Assembly (NCBI GenBank): GCA_015478945.1
Contig: JABUQX010014182.1
Span: forward strand, 30,001-68,671
Origin: Trachelipus rathkii
Lineage: Eukaryota > Arthropoda > Malacostraca > Isopoda > Trachelipodidae
DNA length: 38,671 nucleotides
Direction of reading: 5' to 3'
Shown here: positions 1-9,149 of the stretch, piece by piece
How the letters are laid out: every line of letters starts with the position of its first letter
Position numbering within the stretch: position 1 is the stretch's first letter
The notes under the pieces: generated by a model
What the model saw: the letters and a program-made list of their open reading frames with translations, nothing else
What the model was told of the DNA's origin: nothing
The model's database searches: none
Made by a program: the position numbers and the translations under genes

Positions 1-848
1 TTATATGCAGATGATTGGTTTTGTGTGGTGATCTGAAGAGAGTTTGAGAGGATGGTAGAGGAGATTTGGCTGGTGTGTAAAAAGGAGAGGGGTTTGAAAG
101 TAAACATAGATAAGAGTTTAAGATTATGGTTGTGGTGAGAACAGTCCTCTGGTGTGTAAGTTTAGATTTAGAGTGGTGGTGAAACAGCTGAACAGTGTCG
201 AGTTTTAAATATTAGGAAAAATGTTGTGATGAAAAGGGACGGATGAGGCGAGATGTAGTAGGGAAAGTTTGTGAATGGCAGGAAGGTTGGCTGGTGCAAT
301 TAAATCGTTGGTGGTATGTGAAAGAACTAAGTCTTGAGTGTGCTAGGCTCTTACATGAGGGTATGTTAAGTTGTTACCTGTGTAAATGTATAGTAGTAAG
401 ACTATGCGTCTGGAATAAGAGGTATTAGATCTCAAAGTTCAATGTGTCAGGATGGACCCAATTCTTTAGGGGCTGTTAGGTGTTGAGAAGAATTGATAAA
501 ATGAGGGTTAACGTATTAGAAGTTGTGTGGTGTGAAGAAAGGGATAAATGAGAGAATAAATGAAAGTACGTTGAGATGGTTTGGTCATGTGGAAAGGATG
601 AATGATAGTCGGTTCACTCGTTTGGTTAAGCGGATGTATAGTGGTGAGTGTGTTGGGAATCGACCGGCTGGGAGACCAAAGAAAAAAAGTGGATTGAGTG
701 AGTAAAGGAATGTCTGAGGAGAGAAATGTGAGTTGCAGAGGCGCAGAAGAAAAGTGGCATGAAAATGGGAGAAATGGCGGAATTTTGTGAGTATGTATGT
801 GGCCCACCTGGGCCAAGGGATGAACCCTACACTGACGATATGCCATAG
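1..848 (+). mobile_element. LINE retrotransposon remnant, 3' part of reverse transcriptase ORF
   Basis: Dead non-LTR retrotransposon, already inside the reverse transcriptase at the window edge. The catalytic YADD box is at 4-15 (frame 1), followed by a 'GLKVN.DKS' segment near 93-117. Later blocks lie in shifted frames: 'LSLECARLLHEGML' (about 327-370), 'ELCGVKKGINERINE'-like (about 510-560) and 'LRWFGHVERMND' (about 571-606), then a basic 'VGNRPAGRPKKK' stretch to about 690. The RT palm therefore runs into the C-terminal region typical of LINE ORF2, and the reading frame ends around 848. Several stops (for example in frame 1 near position 34) and frameshifts show it is non-functional. The 5' part, including any endonuclease, lies outside the window. 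The RWFGHVERM type is common in decapod LINEs from my memory of the family; the clade is not resolved. The long open frames on the minus strand here are shadows of this element. Confidence 0.85.
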
Positions 849-1056
849 TGAGGGTCCGTCGCGGTCCCATGAAGCTCTAGGGTGGATTTTCTGACTGCGA
901 CGAGTTCTCACTAATAGGTATAGAGGGGGCGGTAAGGCTGGACTTTCTTTTCAACTTGTCATATCTTCTATTACTTTGTCTTTTTCCGGATGCATGGCAC
1001 GTACCGTTACCCCCAGCTTGGTGAAAAAAAAGCGAAGATGATATATAATATAAATA

Positions 1057-1057
<1 letters not shown>
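849..1057. other. unassigned sequence after the LINE, possible 3' UTR
   Basis: Moderate-GC sequence directly after the LINE reading frame, with GGTCCGTCGCGGTCCC near 854 and a purine-rich GAGGGGGCGG near 924. It may be the LINE 3' untranslated region, because it continues without a break to the next AT tract. No poly-A tail or target-site duplication is visible. Confidence 0.3.

Positions 1058-1131
<74 letters not shown>
1058..1131. repeat. (AT)n microsatellite
   Basis: Uninterrupted AT dinucleotide tract. The apparent ORFs of repeated Ile-Tyr here and in the other AT tracts are translation artefacts. Confidence 0.98.
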
Positions 1132-1132
<1 letters not shown>

Positions 1133-1276
1133 CAAAATTTGCAAGAAGAAAATTAAAATTCACTTTCCTAAAATTATAACGACATTTTTAAGTAATTAAT
1201 AATAAATAATATTGATAATTTATCATGACAAAATAATTAATAATAATTAATAATATAATAATAGTTTCTATAAATT

Positions 1277-1456
1277 TTCGACTCCGACTCAGACCTCCAC
1301 TTACACAGGAATTTTCGACTCCGACCTCCAACTTGCCACAGGAATTGTTCGACTCCGGACTCCGACCCACTGTTGCGCCAAGAAAGTTCGACTGCCGACT
1401 CCTGGAAAATTGCACGGCTCCACTTCCGACTCCGCGACTCCGACTCCGCAGCCCTG
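1277..1456. repeat. degenerate GACTCC hexamer repeat
   Basis: About ten copies of GACTCC or close variants (TTCGACTCCGACTC, CGACCTCC, GGACTCCGAC, CCGACTCCTGG, GACTCCGACTCCGC) spaced irregularly over 180 bases. It is far richer in C and G than the AT-rich flanks. This looks like a decayed hexamer minisatellite. Similar (CGACTC)-type repeats are widespread in arthropod genomes, as established background. No coding potential is supported. Confidence 0.75.
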
Positions 1457-1475
1457 ATATATATATATTAGATAT

Positions 1476-1510
<35 letters not shown>

Positions 1511-1523
1511 TAATATAATATAT

Positions 1524-1571
<48 letters not shown>

Positions 1572-1581
1572 ATATATATAT
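1457..1581. repeat. imperfect (AT)n tract
   Basis: AT dinucleotides broken by TA/AA phase changes such as AATAT. It directly abuts the GACTCC repeat. Confidence 0.95.
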
Positions 1582-1789
1582 TGCCACTCTACCTATCTAA
1601 AATGTTTTGTGTAGGAGGCTGGACATTTGGCAAGTCGGATGTCTTCTAGTCTATTATACCAACTTTAAATTACATGCATTCAAATTTATATAATAAATAA
1701 AATAGCTTTTCATTATACATGTTATAGTTTACATTATTAGTTTACAAGTATAATCGTCAAGCACAGTATCTGAAATTTAAGAAACAAAT

Positions 1790-2125
1790 TGCGAAATGGC
1801 AAGAAAATACTTATGCTGCCCTACATCTAGTGTATCTTGATAGCTAGCCTTATCCATAACTCAAAATGAAAAAGACTTTAACCTGGAAAAGTTTTATATG
1901 CTTTTATTTTTGTTATATAGGTAGAAGTTTACAAGCAGTCACTAAGTATGTAAAATTTTAAAAACTTGATTGTAACTCCCAAACCTTGCAAATATAAAAC
2001 TTATGACACCCTCCATCTAGTGTCTTCAGTTATAGGATGCTTGACCAAGCTGGTAATATCTATAGCTCAAAAAGAAATAGATTACCACCTGAAAAAGCTA
2101 ATATGTTTATTTTTGCATTAGGACC
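1790..2125. repeat. diverged direct repeat, two units
   Basis: Two related stretches follow each other about 190-205 bases apart. TACTTATGCTGCCCTACATC (1809-1828) pairs with AACTTATGACACCCTCCATC (1998-2017), each followed by TAGTGT. ACTCAAAATGAAAAAGACTT (1859 on) pairs with AGCTCAAAAAGAAATAGATT (2064 on), followed by CCTGGAAAAG and CCTGAAAAAG. Both units then have a T-rich TTTATTTTTG stretch. They look like an old tandem duplication. The rest of 1582-2670 is AT-rich sequence in which I recognise nothing. Confidence 0.6.
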
Positions 2126-2670
2126 TATAATTTGCAAATCTTAAACTTTAAATATATATATTGCTAAACCTATTAAATTATCTGTTCATCAAAATTTTAA
2201 AAAGGTAGCCTATAAATTATGTTAATTAACATTATTATGATTAAGAATCATTTGTTTCATTAAACAGTTTACACTGCAACATTTGTAAATTCCTTAAAAC
2301 TTAATATCTATTAGATTTTTCAAGCATTTTTTATGAATATTTTTTCAGCATAATATTTTCAATAACTTTATAAGATTGATTAAAAGGATACATCAGTAAA
2401 AATAAAATAAAATTTAATGAATGTGCATCTGCTAAATACCGGTATGTATAGGTCTATCTTTATCCCCTACAGTTGCATAGGAAATTAAAGCTAAATATTT
2501 CAATAGCTAATAAAGGATTATCCTGAATGAAACTAAAATCTAAAAGTTTTAATAAAAAAATGTTAATCTCTTTAAAGAAAACTATACTGGACAGAGGCTG
2601 GTCTTAACGTGACCAAGCAGGAGTAAGAACCTTTTGAAATTTCTGGACATTTAGCTGGAGTCAAATCAAA

Positions 2671-2693
2671 TATATATATATATATATAGTAAA

Positions 2694-2789
<96 letters not shown>

Positions 2790-2838
2790 ATCTCTCTATC
2801 ATATATACTATATATATACTATATATATATATATGGTA
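2671..2838. repeat. (AT)n microsatellite, compound
   Basis: Short AT run, a TAGTAAAAAAATA interruption near 2688, then a pure AT run of about 90 bases and a further short run after 2805. Confidence 0.97.
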
Positions 2839-3137
2839 TACCGTATATAGCAGGTATAATCTTATATATAGGGGAAAAATTTAAGAAAATTTTAGGGGTA
2901 GTAGCAGATAATTACACTAATAATAATGAAATGTTGAGTTACCTGTGCTTCAGAAATTCCTTGACCCCGCCTTCAACTCCATCATATGGTGCCTTTCCTG
3001 AAAGAGGGTTATCAAAGTCTTTGACATTTTCTAAACAACTTCAATGTTCAAATGTTTCTTGCTTGAAAAATCTTCATTTAATAAATGTACTATGAAAATA
3101 AAAATAATTAAAATACAATTAAATGCTTTAATATACG

Positions 3138-3138
<1 letters not shown>
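2839..3138. other. non-repeat interval around the candidate exon
   Basis: The only unique-looking sequence between two AT tracts. It contains the 55-nt candidate exon. Nothing else in it is recognisable. Confidence 0.4.
2943..2997 (-). CDS. candidate internal exon of an unidentified host gene
   Basis: On the minus strand a 55-nt segment is bounded by a good acceptor (pyrimidine-rich CCCTCTTTCAG, with a branch-like TGATAAC just upstream) and a good donor (CACAG followed by GTAACT). Only one of the three frames is open; the others hit TGA. The open frame reads KAPYDGVEGGVKEFLKH, a balanced soluble-protein composition unlike the Ile/Tyr/Lys-rich junk around it. The base composition is also higher in GC than both flanks. 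I do not recognise the protein. The preceding intron would be phase 2 and the following one phase 2, since two bases remain at each end outside whole codons. It could be a chance match, because one short exon is weak evidence and no partner exon was found in the window. Confidence 0.35.
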
Positions 3139-3186
<48 letters not shown>

Positions 3187-3243
3187 TATTAATATATATA
3201 TATATATATTATATATAATAATATATTATATATATATATATAT
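3139..3243. repeat. imperfect (AT)n tract
   Basis: AT dinucleotides with several TTA/ATT interruptions. It ends exactly at the left terminus of the outer TIR element. Confidence 0.95.
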
Positions 3244-3287
3244 TGGGCGTAGCAGGATTTCATTTAGGGGGGGGCAAGGTTGAGTGA

Positions 3288-3353
3288 TATATATATATAA
3301 TATAATTTATTTATTATATACTATAATATTATATTATATTATATATATATATA

Positions 3354-3404
<51 letters not shown>

Positions 3405-3411
3405 TATATAT
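3288..3411. repeat. (AT)n tract left of the inner element
   Basis: Imperfect AT repeat between the left end of the outer element and the left inverted repeat of the inner element. It holds only artefactual Ile-Tyr ORFs. Confidence 0.95.
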
Positions 3412-4417
3412 GCGTCGGGCGGGTGACTTGGACCACTTTAGGTATAACTCGGTCTCCCGACTCTCCCCTAATGCAAACTTTTTTGAATTTTTTTTTTTGT
3501 AAATCACGGCCCAATAGTTGGCATAAAGACACAAAAAAAAATAATGTTAATTCTAATAATAAAAGTTATTAAAGTTTTAATAAAGCCTGAGTCAGCCTGA
3601 CCGTGGAAGGGTGAAGCGGACCACCATTGAGGCTGGTGACCGCCAACCATTCTGTAAATTCGTCTTTTACGATTAATTTCAATTTTATATGTTAATTTTA
3701 CTTAAATATAATAATTATTATCATATTTTAAAATTTCGTAATAAAGTAATAAAAAATGTCATTAATGATAAATAAAATACGAAAATAAATAAGGTGGTCC
3801 GATTCACCCCTCTCCGCCCAAAAATTTTGACACTTTTTTTGAACTCGCTTTTTTTTTATTAAAAAATTCATTTTTTTTAAAAAAATTTTTCACTTAATAT
3901 AAGGTAACTTTTTATTACATATTTAAATTAATTATATGTATTAAAAATGTCAATAATAATACGTAAAAACGAAAACAATGGTGGTCCGAGCCACCCCTCC
4001 ATCAATTTTGTACGGCGGATGAAATCGGACAAGTTAGCCCCGTTCTTTTTGGCACTAAACTGCTTTGGATCAAAAAGTTACTTTGCCAGTTTAAAACTAA
4101 CATACCGAGTGTATCCACTGTAAAAATAATTAAAATCCATCACAATTTTCATTTTATAACGAAGTTAAAAAAACTCACATTTTTCAAAAGTTGAAATTCT
4201 ATTGAAGGACATTTTTTACCCTAATTTCGACATCTTTTAAAAAAAATATAAAACTTTCTAGAATTAAAATAAGATCTAAATAAAACTTGTAGTACTACCG
4301 CGTGGGTATATTAAATGAGCAAATTTTTTATTTTTTTTTTTTTTTTTTTTTTTTATTTATTTAGAGTGGACCGAATCACCCCTCCTAAAGAGGCGGACCT
4401 GGTCACCCGCCCGACGC
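3412..4417. mobile_element. inner MITE-like element with 16-bp perfect TIRs and subterminal boxes
   Basis: GCGTCGGGCGGGTGAC at 3412-3427 is the exact reverse complement of 4402-4417. Similarity continues inward (GGxCCxC, then TTTAGG) to about 31 bases. Inside, a box of the form GTGGTCCGAnTCACCCC recurs. It reads inverted at 3421-3436 and 3609-3624, and direct at 3794-3810, 3981-3997, 4365-4382 and, loosely, at 4393-4408. The boxes thus point outward from each half. The core is AT-rich with homopolymers, including a T run near 4331-4354, and has no transposase ORF. It is about 1.0 kb, which fits a non-autonomous DNA transposon. The TA-repeat flanks fit a TA target but cannot prove a duplication. 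The superfamily is not recognised. Confidence 0.75.
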
Positions 4418-4518
4418 TATATATATATAATAATATATAACTATATATATATATAGCAAATATATATATATATATATTATAGATATATAATATATATATA
4501 TATAAATTATATATAGTT
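4418..4518. repeat. (AT)n tract right of the inner element
   Basis: Imperfect AT repeat starting at the base after the right inverted repeat of the inner element. Confidence 0.95.
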
Positions 4519-4830
4519 AGAGCTTTACAGCCGCTAAATCTACCGACATATACTGAAAGTCACAGCGGAGAATACTTGTCTGAAAGAAGCTAGCTTTTAT
4601 AAAAAAGCACCACAGCTAGTTCACTTCAAGCCAATATGAAAATGAAAACATTAAAACTATTAAAAAATGTATGTTATAAAACGTAGCAATTAGATCTAAT
4701 CGATTGATATATCTGTTTTTTTCAGTATTTCTACTAATAAAACCCTTAAAAAACGTCGTCTGGCAAGCATCTAAGGTTCAGTTTTTATTTCGCCAAGATT
4801 TAGGGGGCAAGTGCCCCCTGCCTACGCCCA

Positions 4831-4934
4831 TGTATAGATATATATAATAATATATAGATATAATATATATAATTATATATAATAGATATATATATATATA
4901 TATATATAATATACTTATATATTATAATATATAC
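4831..4934. repeat. imperfect (AT)n tract
   Basis: AT repeat with GATATA and AATTAT interruptions, immediately right of the outer TIR element. Confidence 0.95.
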
Positions 4935-5630
4935 CAGAGTTTTTCCAAAAAGGAAACCAAGATGTATGAGACCAGTGCACTTGTTCCCGCTATTGCCAGG
5001 GTAAGAGAGAGAGTAATGAAGCCTAGATCAATCCTAATTCATTTATCAATAAAGGTTCTAAGAAATATTTACCCTATAGGCTATATCATCAAAATTTACA
5101 TCCCTCCCCCATTTCATGATGTACAGATGTAGGCTAATTGGCCTGGTTCTAATACTGTATGTTAATGTCTGATAATAATTTAATTAATGCGCATTACACA
5201 CCCACCCGAGTATTTTATATTTGTGTTGCTAAATGATATATAAAGTATCTATCAATACCAATAAATGTCAGGTGCTCAAGGGAATTGACCTATTATAATT
5301 CACCAACATAGTGTTTGCCTCATAGCATATGGGGTGCTCTGCTTTCTCATCTTCCTCTCATTAAGGTCTCTGTCAGCATTAGGCTTGGGCTTAGGTGGGT
5401 TAAATTTATTTATTCTTTTATTTTATAATTGTGAGTAGTGATAAGCTGTGGAGAGAAAAAAAAAATCCATTTATAAGTACAGTACTATTTTTTTTTTGTT
5501 TTCTAGAAAGTTTTGTTTTCAGATAATGCATAACAACTTGTAACAACTATTATGGTTATAAAGCTAGACAAGTTTTAGATAAATATATATAACTAATATT
5601 CCTAAATCAATCAACCACATAGGTTAGATC
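4935..5630. other. unassigned sequence
   Basis: Moderately AT-rich sequence. A frame is open on the plus strand from about 4916 to 5121, with a donor-like CCAGGGTAAGAG near 4995, but it matches nothing I know. T and A homopolymers occur near 5455 and 5489. No gene is supported. Confidence 0.4.
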
Positions 5631-5636
5631 AATTAG

Positions 5637-5735
5637 AGCTCAAAGACTGGTAGGGTTTCGATAGGCCCATACGGCTTCTTACTGTCTCTCTATTTTCTAT
5701 GTTTCAATGTTAATAGGGTAGTCTACACAAGAGAA
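5637..5735 (+). mobile_element. possible 3' end of a CR1/L2-like LINE
   Basis: The stretch GATAGGCCCATACGGCTTCT followed by CTCTCTATTTTCTATGTTTC resembles the common crustacean LINE or SINE tail that pairs a 'GGCCCATACG' block with a terminal TTCTTATGTTC-like repeat. I know this repeat only from memory, so the call is tentative. No coding part is attached. The nearest same-strand LINE scrap is about 1 kb downstream and cannot be linked to it. Confidence 0.3.
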
Positions 5736-6125
5736 GAAAACTTGATATTATATACAATATATTACAGAGACTTCGGTACACAAAAGTTCTTTTGGCACTT
5801 CATTACTGATATTTGAAATTGAAGGTTATTTATTTTAACTGCAACAATGCATTGATATGGAAGGTGGGGATGTTGCCCTTTATATTAGAAACATTTTTCA
5901 ATGTTCAGAATCAAGTCATAAAACTAAGATAATGTCCATAGTGAGTAGAATATCTAAATGTGTTGAACTGAAGCAGGGCTTGCTATTATGCCTAGATAAT
6001 CTGAGCGCTCTAATCCACTTGGTTAGGAAAATATATATAATGAAATTTCCCCTAACCTATAACCTACTGCAGTAGGTAATGAATCCCCCAATTCATGGAA
6101 TCTAGAGGTTTGGTGGTTATAAATT
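5736..6125. other. unassigned sequence with an unrecognised 72-codon ORF
   Basis: The plus-strand ORF 5857-6075 (MEGGDVALYIRNIF start) has mixed composition and no motif that I recognise. It is short enough to be chance. Nothing else is visible. Confidence 0.3.
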
Positions 6126-6352
6126 TCATATATATACTATATATATATATATATATAGATATATATTTTTATATTATTATAATTTTTATCTGTTTATATA
6201 TATAATAATATATATTATATATATATATATAATATATATATCATATATATATATATATAATATTCATATATATATATATTATATATATATATATATTATG
6301 ATATATAAATATATAATATACTATATATTATATATATATATATATATATTTG
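6126..6352. repeat. compound (AT)n tract
   Basis: About 225 bases of AT and TA runs with scattered interruptions. Confidence 0.95.
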
Positions 6353-6685
6353 ATACTATCATTTTCACACTTTTATTTATTTATTTATAAGGGTATGGTA
6401 TAGCCTTAAACATCAGCACTATTATTTTTATGGGTAAATTGTCTTTATTTGCCTAGCGATCTGTAAAGTAGCCTATGCTGTAAAGTAAAGTGTGATAGAA
6501 TGAAGTTCCAGTTAGTTGGATTATAAGAAAGGCCTATGGGATTATTCACAACTTTGTGAGTCTAACTTTTTTTCCTAAAGTGGGCTGCCATTTTTGTTTT
6601 TTTTAATACATTACCCAATTTATTTAGAGTCCCTGCTGTGATTTACATAACAATCAGTGATGGAGCGATTCTGCTCTATTATTAC
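6353..6685. other. unassigned AT-rich sequence
   Basis: No recognisable coding, RNA or repeat signal apart from short TTTA repeats near 6373. Confidence 0.4.
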
Positions 6686-6851
6686 CATAATTTTAATTAT
6701 GAAATGTATGGGGAATGGTTTGAATTAGGGGATATTAAAGAAAAAAATTTGGGTTTGATTATCAGTAGCAATTTGAAAGTGTCATAAAACTGAAAACAGC
6801 AGCGCTTAGAAATCAGGAATAGACCAAACAAAATGTTAGGAATATTAATAA
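6686..6851 (+). mobile_element. CR1/jockey-like LINE scrap (RT connection/thumb)
   Basis: Frame with the 'Y.M.G.W.E' start (about 6698) reads through 'EKNLGLIISSNLKVS', then two stops, then 'NKMLGIL'. This matches the order of the conserved block just after the YADD region in CR1/L2/jockey-type LINEs ('Y.MNG..L.....EKDLGVIIS..LK.S.QC..A..KANKMLG'). It is a fragment of about 50 codons, broken by TAA and TGA. It ends exactly where the tandemly duplicated block begins (6852). The family pattern is established knowledge; the identification here is by eye. Confidence 0.65.
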
Positions 6852-7257
6852 TTTTAATGATATGCAGGGTATTTTACGACTCAGACTCGACCAATGTCAA
6901 ATCTAATACCAAGGTCATTAAGAATCGCTTGCACATTATGGTGGTATTTTTACAATTTAGTTAAAGGAATGTTGCATGTAGTATTTATAAGGTTAACTTT
7001 TTTGCAAAATAACAAATGCCAAATCTAAATTAAGATGAACCATCAAAAGCAAATGGTAACCACTGTTAAACCACAATCTAACAATTAGTGGTAACCTTAC
7101 TTCATAGTGTACTAATATAATACTAAAAATTCACAATGCTTCAGAGTTGCCAACTCAATTTTTTAAAAAGCACTAGATTTGATGCAAATAAGAAAAATAC
7201 ACTAAAAATCAACAGAAGATGATTAAAAAAAGCACCAAAATTAGGCACTAAGTGTAA

Positions 7258-7275
7258 AATATATATCCATTCAAT

Positions 7276-7320
<45 letters not shown>

Positions 7321-7390
7321 TAATAAATTTATGATATATTTTAAAATGAAATATTTATTATATAATTATATATATATATATATATATATA
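7258..7390. repeat. (AT)n tract inside copy A
   Basis: Imperfect AT repeat between the left subterminal motifs and the transposase-related sequence. Copy B has a shorter, diverged counterpart near 9330-9413. Confidence 0.9.
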
Positions 7391-7535
7391 GACAAATAAG
7401 TTACTTTAGGTCCCATACAGAACGGGACGTCAGAAAAAAAAAAAAAATTCACAGGTAGGACTCTATTGTTTACATAAATAGATGTTCTAGGCGGGAAAAT
7501 AAAAAATGTAAAAAAAAAAAAATTCACCACCACTC

Positions 7536-8372
7536 ACGGCTGTAAGTCTCTCTTATCAAAAAATGCAAGTTTCTGGGTAGATACTCAGATGCAGCATGTG
7601 ATACTGCCAGCTGAAGGGAATGACAAATGCATCTAATTAATATGAGATGAGGAACTTCCCTTTTTAATAATGCATGAACTCCATTTTGAACTCCTGTCAT
7701 CACAGAGGCATTATCAGTTACTCATGCTCTCAAGTTTTGCAAATTTAGATTATAAAATTTTAAAGATTCTTTAATTGCATTACAAATTGAATTAAATCTA
7801 GATAAGTCACAATAATTTTCTTTTTATTTTCTGAAAAATACTGTATAATGATTCCTAATAACTTAACCACAGAAATGTCATTCGATTCGTCAATTAATAC
7901 ATTGTATTTACTATTTCCAATATCTTTTCTTAATTCTTCCTTAAAATGTGGCCCTAAAACATTATTAATAATGGCCGTACATTTTGTACGCTTAACCTTT
8001 AAATCTTTTGTCTCTTTGCTATTACTAAAATGTTCTTTGCAAAATTCGGTTAAATGGTCAACATCTCTAAGAGAACAATGTTGTGCAATAAACAAAGCAA
8101 TACTTCCCTCTGTTTTCTTTACATTTGGATGACCTACTGTTTTAAATGGTAATTTATTTTGCCTACTATTGCTAAATGGCTCTTCAGCCTTTTTATGTTT
8201 ATTTGTGTCAGCATGTCGATTTATATCGCAAATTCTGGCACTTATTGAGCATTTACAATAATTGCAAAAACACTTACTATTATCACCTTCGACTTTACGA
8301 AGCCATTTTTCATACTTTGAGTCCTTTAGCCATTCGCTTCTAAAATGCTGAGTATATTTTTTTACTCATTTT
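7536..8372 (-). pseudogene. hAT-superfamily transposase pseudogene, copy A
   Basis: DNA transposase remnant. The N-terminus has a zinc-finger-like module, CFCNYCKCS...DINRHADTNKH (about 8271-8194), preceded by SEWLKDSKYEKWL. Next comes LIDESNDIS (first catalytic Asp region, about 7874), then VTDNASVMTG (second Asp region, about 7720) and CICHSLQLAV (the hAT C..H motif, about 7640). These follow the hAT/ZMYM-like order. The ORF is open for about 180 codons from 8345. It has a likely one-base shift in an A-run near 8355-8362, which separates a start ATG (about 8370) from the body, a second frameshift near 7798 and an in-frame TGA at 7722-7724. It stops after 'FLIRETY' near 7540, so the C-terminal dimerisation domain with the last catalytic residue is missing. 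Non-functional. Confidence 0.85.
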
Positions 8373-8672
8373 CACAATATTTTAATTTTTTTTTTTTTTT
8401 TAAAAACTATATAATATTTAAGATATAAAAATTACCAATCGTCATAAGATAAAGATATATTCAAAATTTAAGCTTCCAAAAGTTTTATATATTTAAATGT
8501 ATATATAAAATAACAATCATTCAATATAGCAAAATCACTGTAAAAGTAAAACCTTCTCCACAAACAGTTACCATAGAACTGGATATAGAAACGAATAAAA
8601 CGTTCCCTGCGTTGCGCCAAGACTCAAGAGCCTGGCATCCTGGTGTCTACATGTTTGAAACATGTTGCGAAC

Positions 8673-8715
<43 letters not shown>

Positions 8716-8740
8716 AAATATATATATATTATATATATAT

Positions 8741-8780
<40 letters not shown>

Positions 8781-8848
8781 TATAATATATAATATAATAA
8801 TATATATATAACATATATATACTAATATTATATATATATATATATATA
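8673..8848. repeat. (AT)n tract between copies A and B
   Basis: Compound AT repeat joining the right end of copy A to the left end of copy B. Confidence 0.95.
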
Positions 8849-9080
8849 TTTTAATGATATGCAGGGTATTTTACGACTCAGACTCGACCAATGTCAAATC
8901 TAGTACCAAGGTCATTAAGAATCGCTTGCACATTATGGTGGGTATTTTACAGTTTAGTTAAAGTGAATGTTGCACGTGTTATTATAATAAGGTTAACTTT
9001 TTGCAAAATAAAAATGCAAATCTAATAAGATGAACCATCAAAAGCAAATGGTAACCACAATAATTAGTGGTAACCCAAAA

Positions 9081-9149
9081 TTTACGTTACCTTACTTCTC
9101 TTTGACTGAAAGCTAAGACAGTCGTGGTAGGCCCAGGTAGTCAATTAAA
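9081..9149. repeat. 69-bp perfect direct repeat, left copy
   Basis: Begins TTTACGTTACCTTACTTCTC and ends GTAGTCAATTAAA. It is identical base for base to 11429-11497. Copy A lacks it. It is much too long to be a normal hAT target-site duplication. Confidence 0.95.

Larger units (their letters stand above)
3244..4830. mobile_element. outer non-autonomous DNA transposon (TIR TGGGCGTAG), interrupted
   Basis: The left end TGGGCGTAGCAGG (3244-3256) is the reverse complement of the right end CCTGCCTACGCCCA (4817-4830), apart from one inserted base. Each end continues into a G-run (GGGGGGGGC on the left; GGGGGC/GCCCCC near 4802-4817 on the right). GGGCGTAG-type ends occur in several hAT-like non-autonomous families, as established knowledge, but the 8-bp flanks (AT tract on the left, TGTATAGA on the right) do not give a clear target-site duplication. 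The body is mostly 4519-4800, AT-rich and non-coding. The element is split by AT tracts and by the inner element at 3412-4417. No transposase is present. Confidence 0.6.
6852..8672 (-). repeat. tandem block copy A (hAT element with left flank)
   Basis: This block recurs at 8849-10938. The first 150 bases (from TTTTAATGATATGCAGGGTA) are nearly identical between the two. The hAT element proper probably begins at its left end with CAGAGTTGCCAACTC (7142-7156), a sequence of the hAT inverted-repeat type, followed by several AAGCACTA subterminal motifs. The block carries an AT tract at 7258-7390 and the transposase pseudogene on the minus strand, and it ends at GAAACATGTTGCG just before an AT tract. 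Confidence 0.75.

Noticed and set aside
508..911. Two long minus-strand ORFs (120 and 108 codons)
   Set aside because: They are antisense to the plus-strand LINE, whose GT-rich coding strand leaves few stops on the complement. No independent protein features.
951..1199. Ile-Tyr repeat ORFs across AT tracts (also near 2572, 3044, 3284 and 3329)
   Set aside because: Pure translation of (AT)n microsatellites, open in several frames at once.
4916..5121. Open plus-strand frame with a donor-like GGTAAGAG, considered as an exon
   Set aside because: The upstream acceptor is poor, the peptide is unrecognised and the frame runs on past the donor, so evidence is weaker than for 2943-2997.
7848..8132. 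94-codon plus-strand ORF
   Set aside because: Antisense shadow of the hAT transposase, which carries all recognisable motifs on the minus strand.
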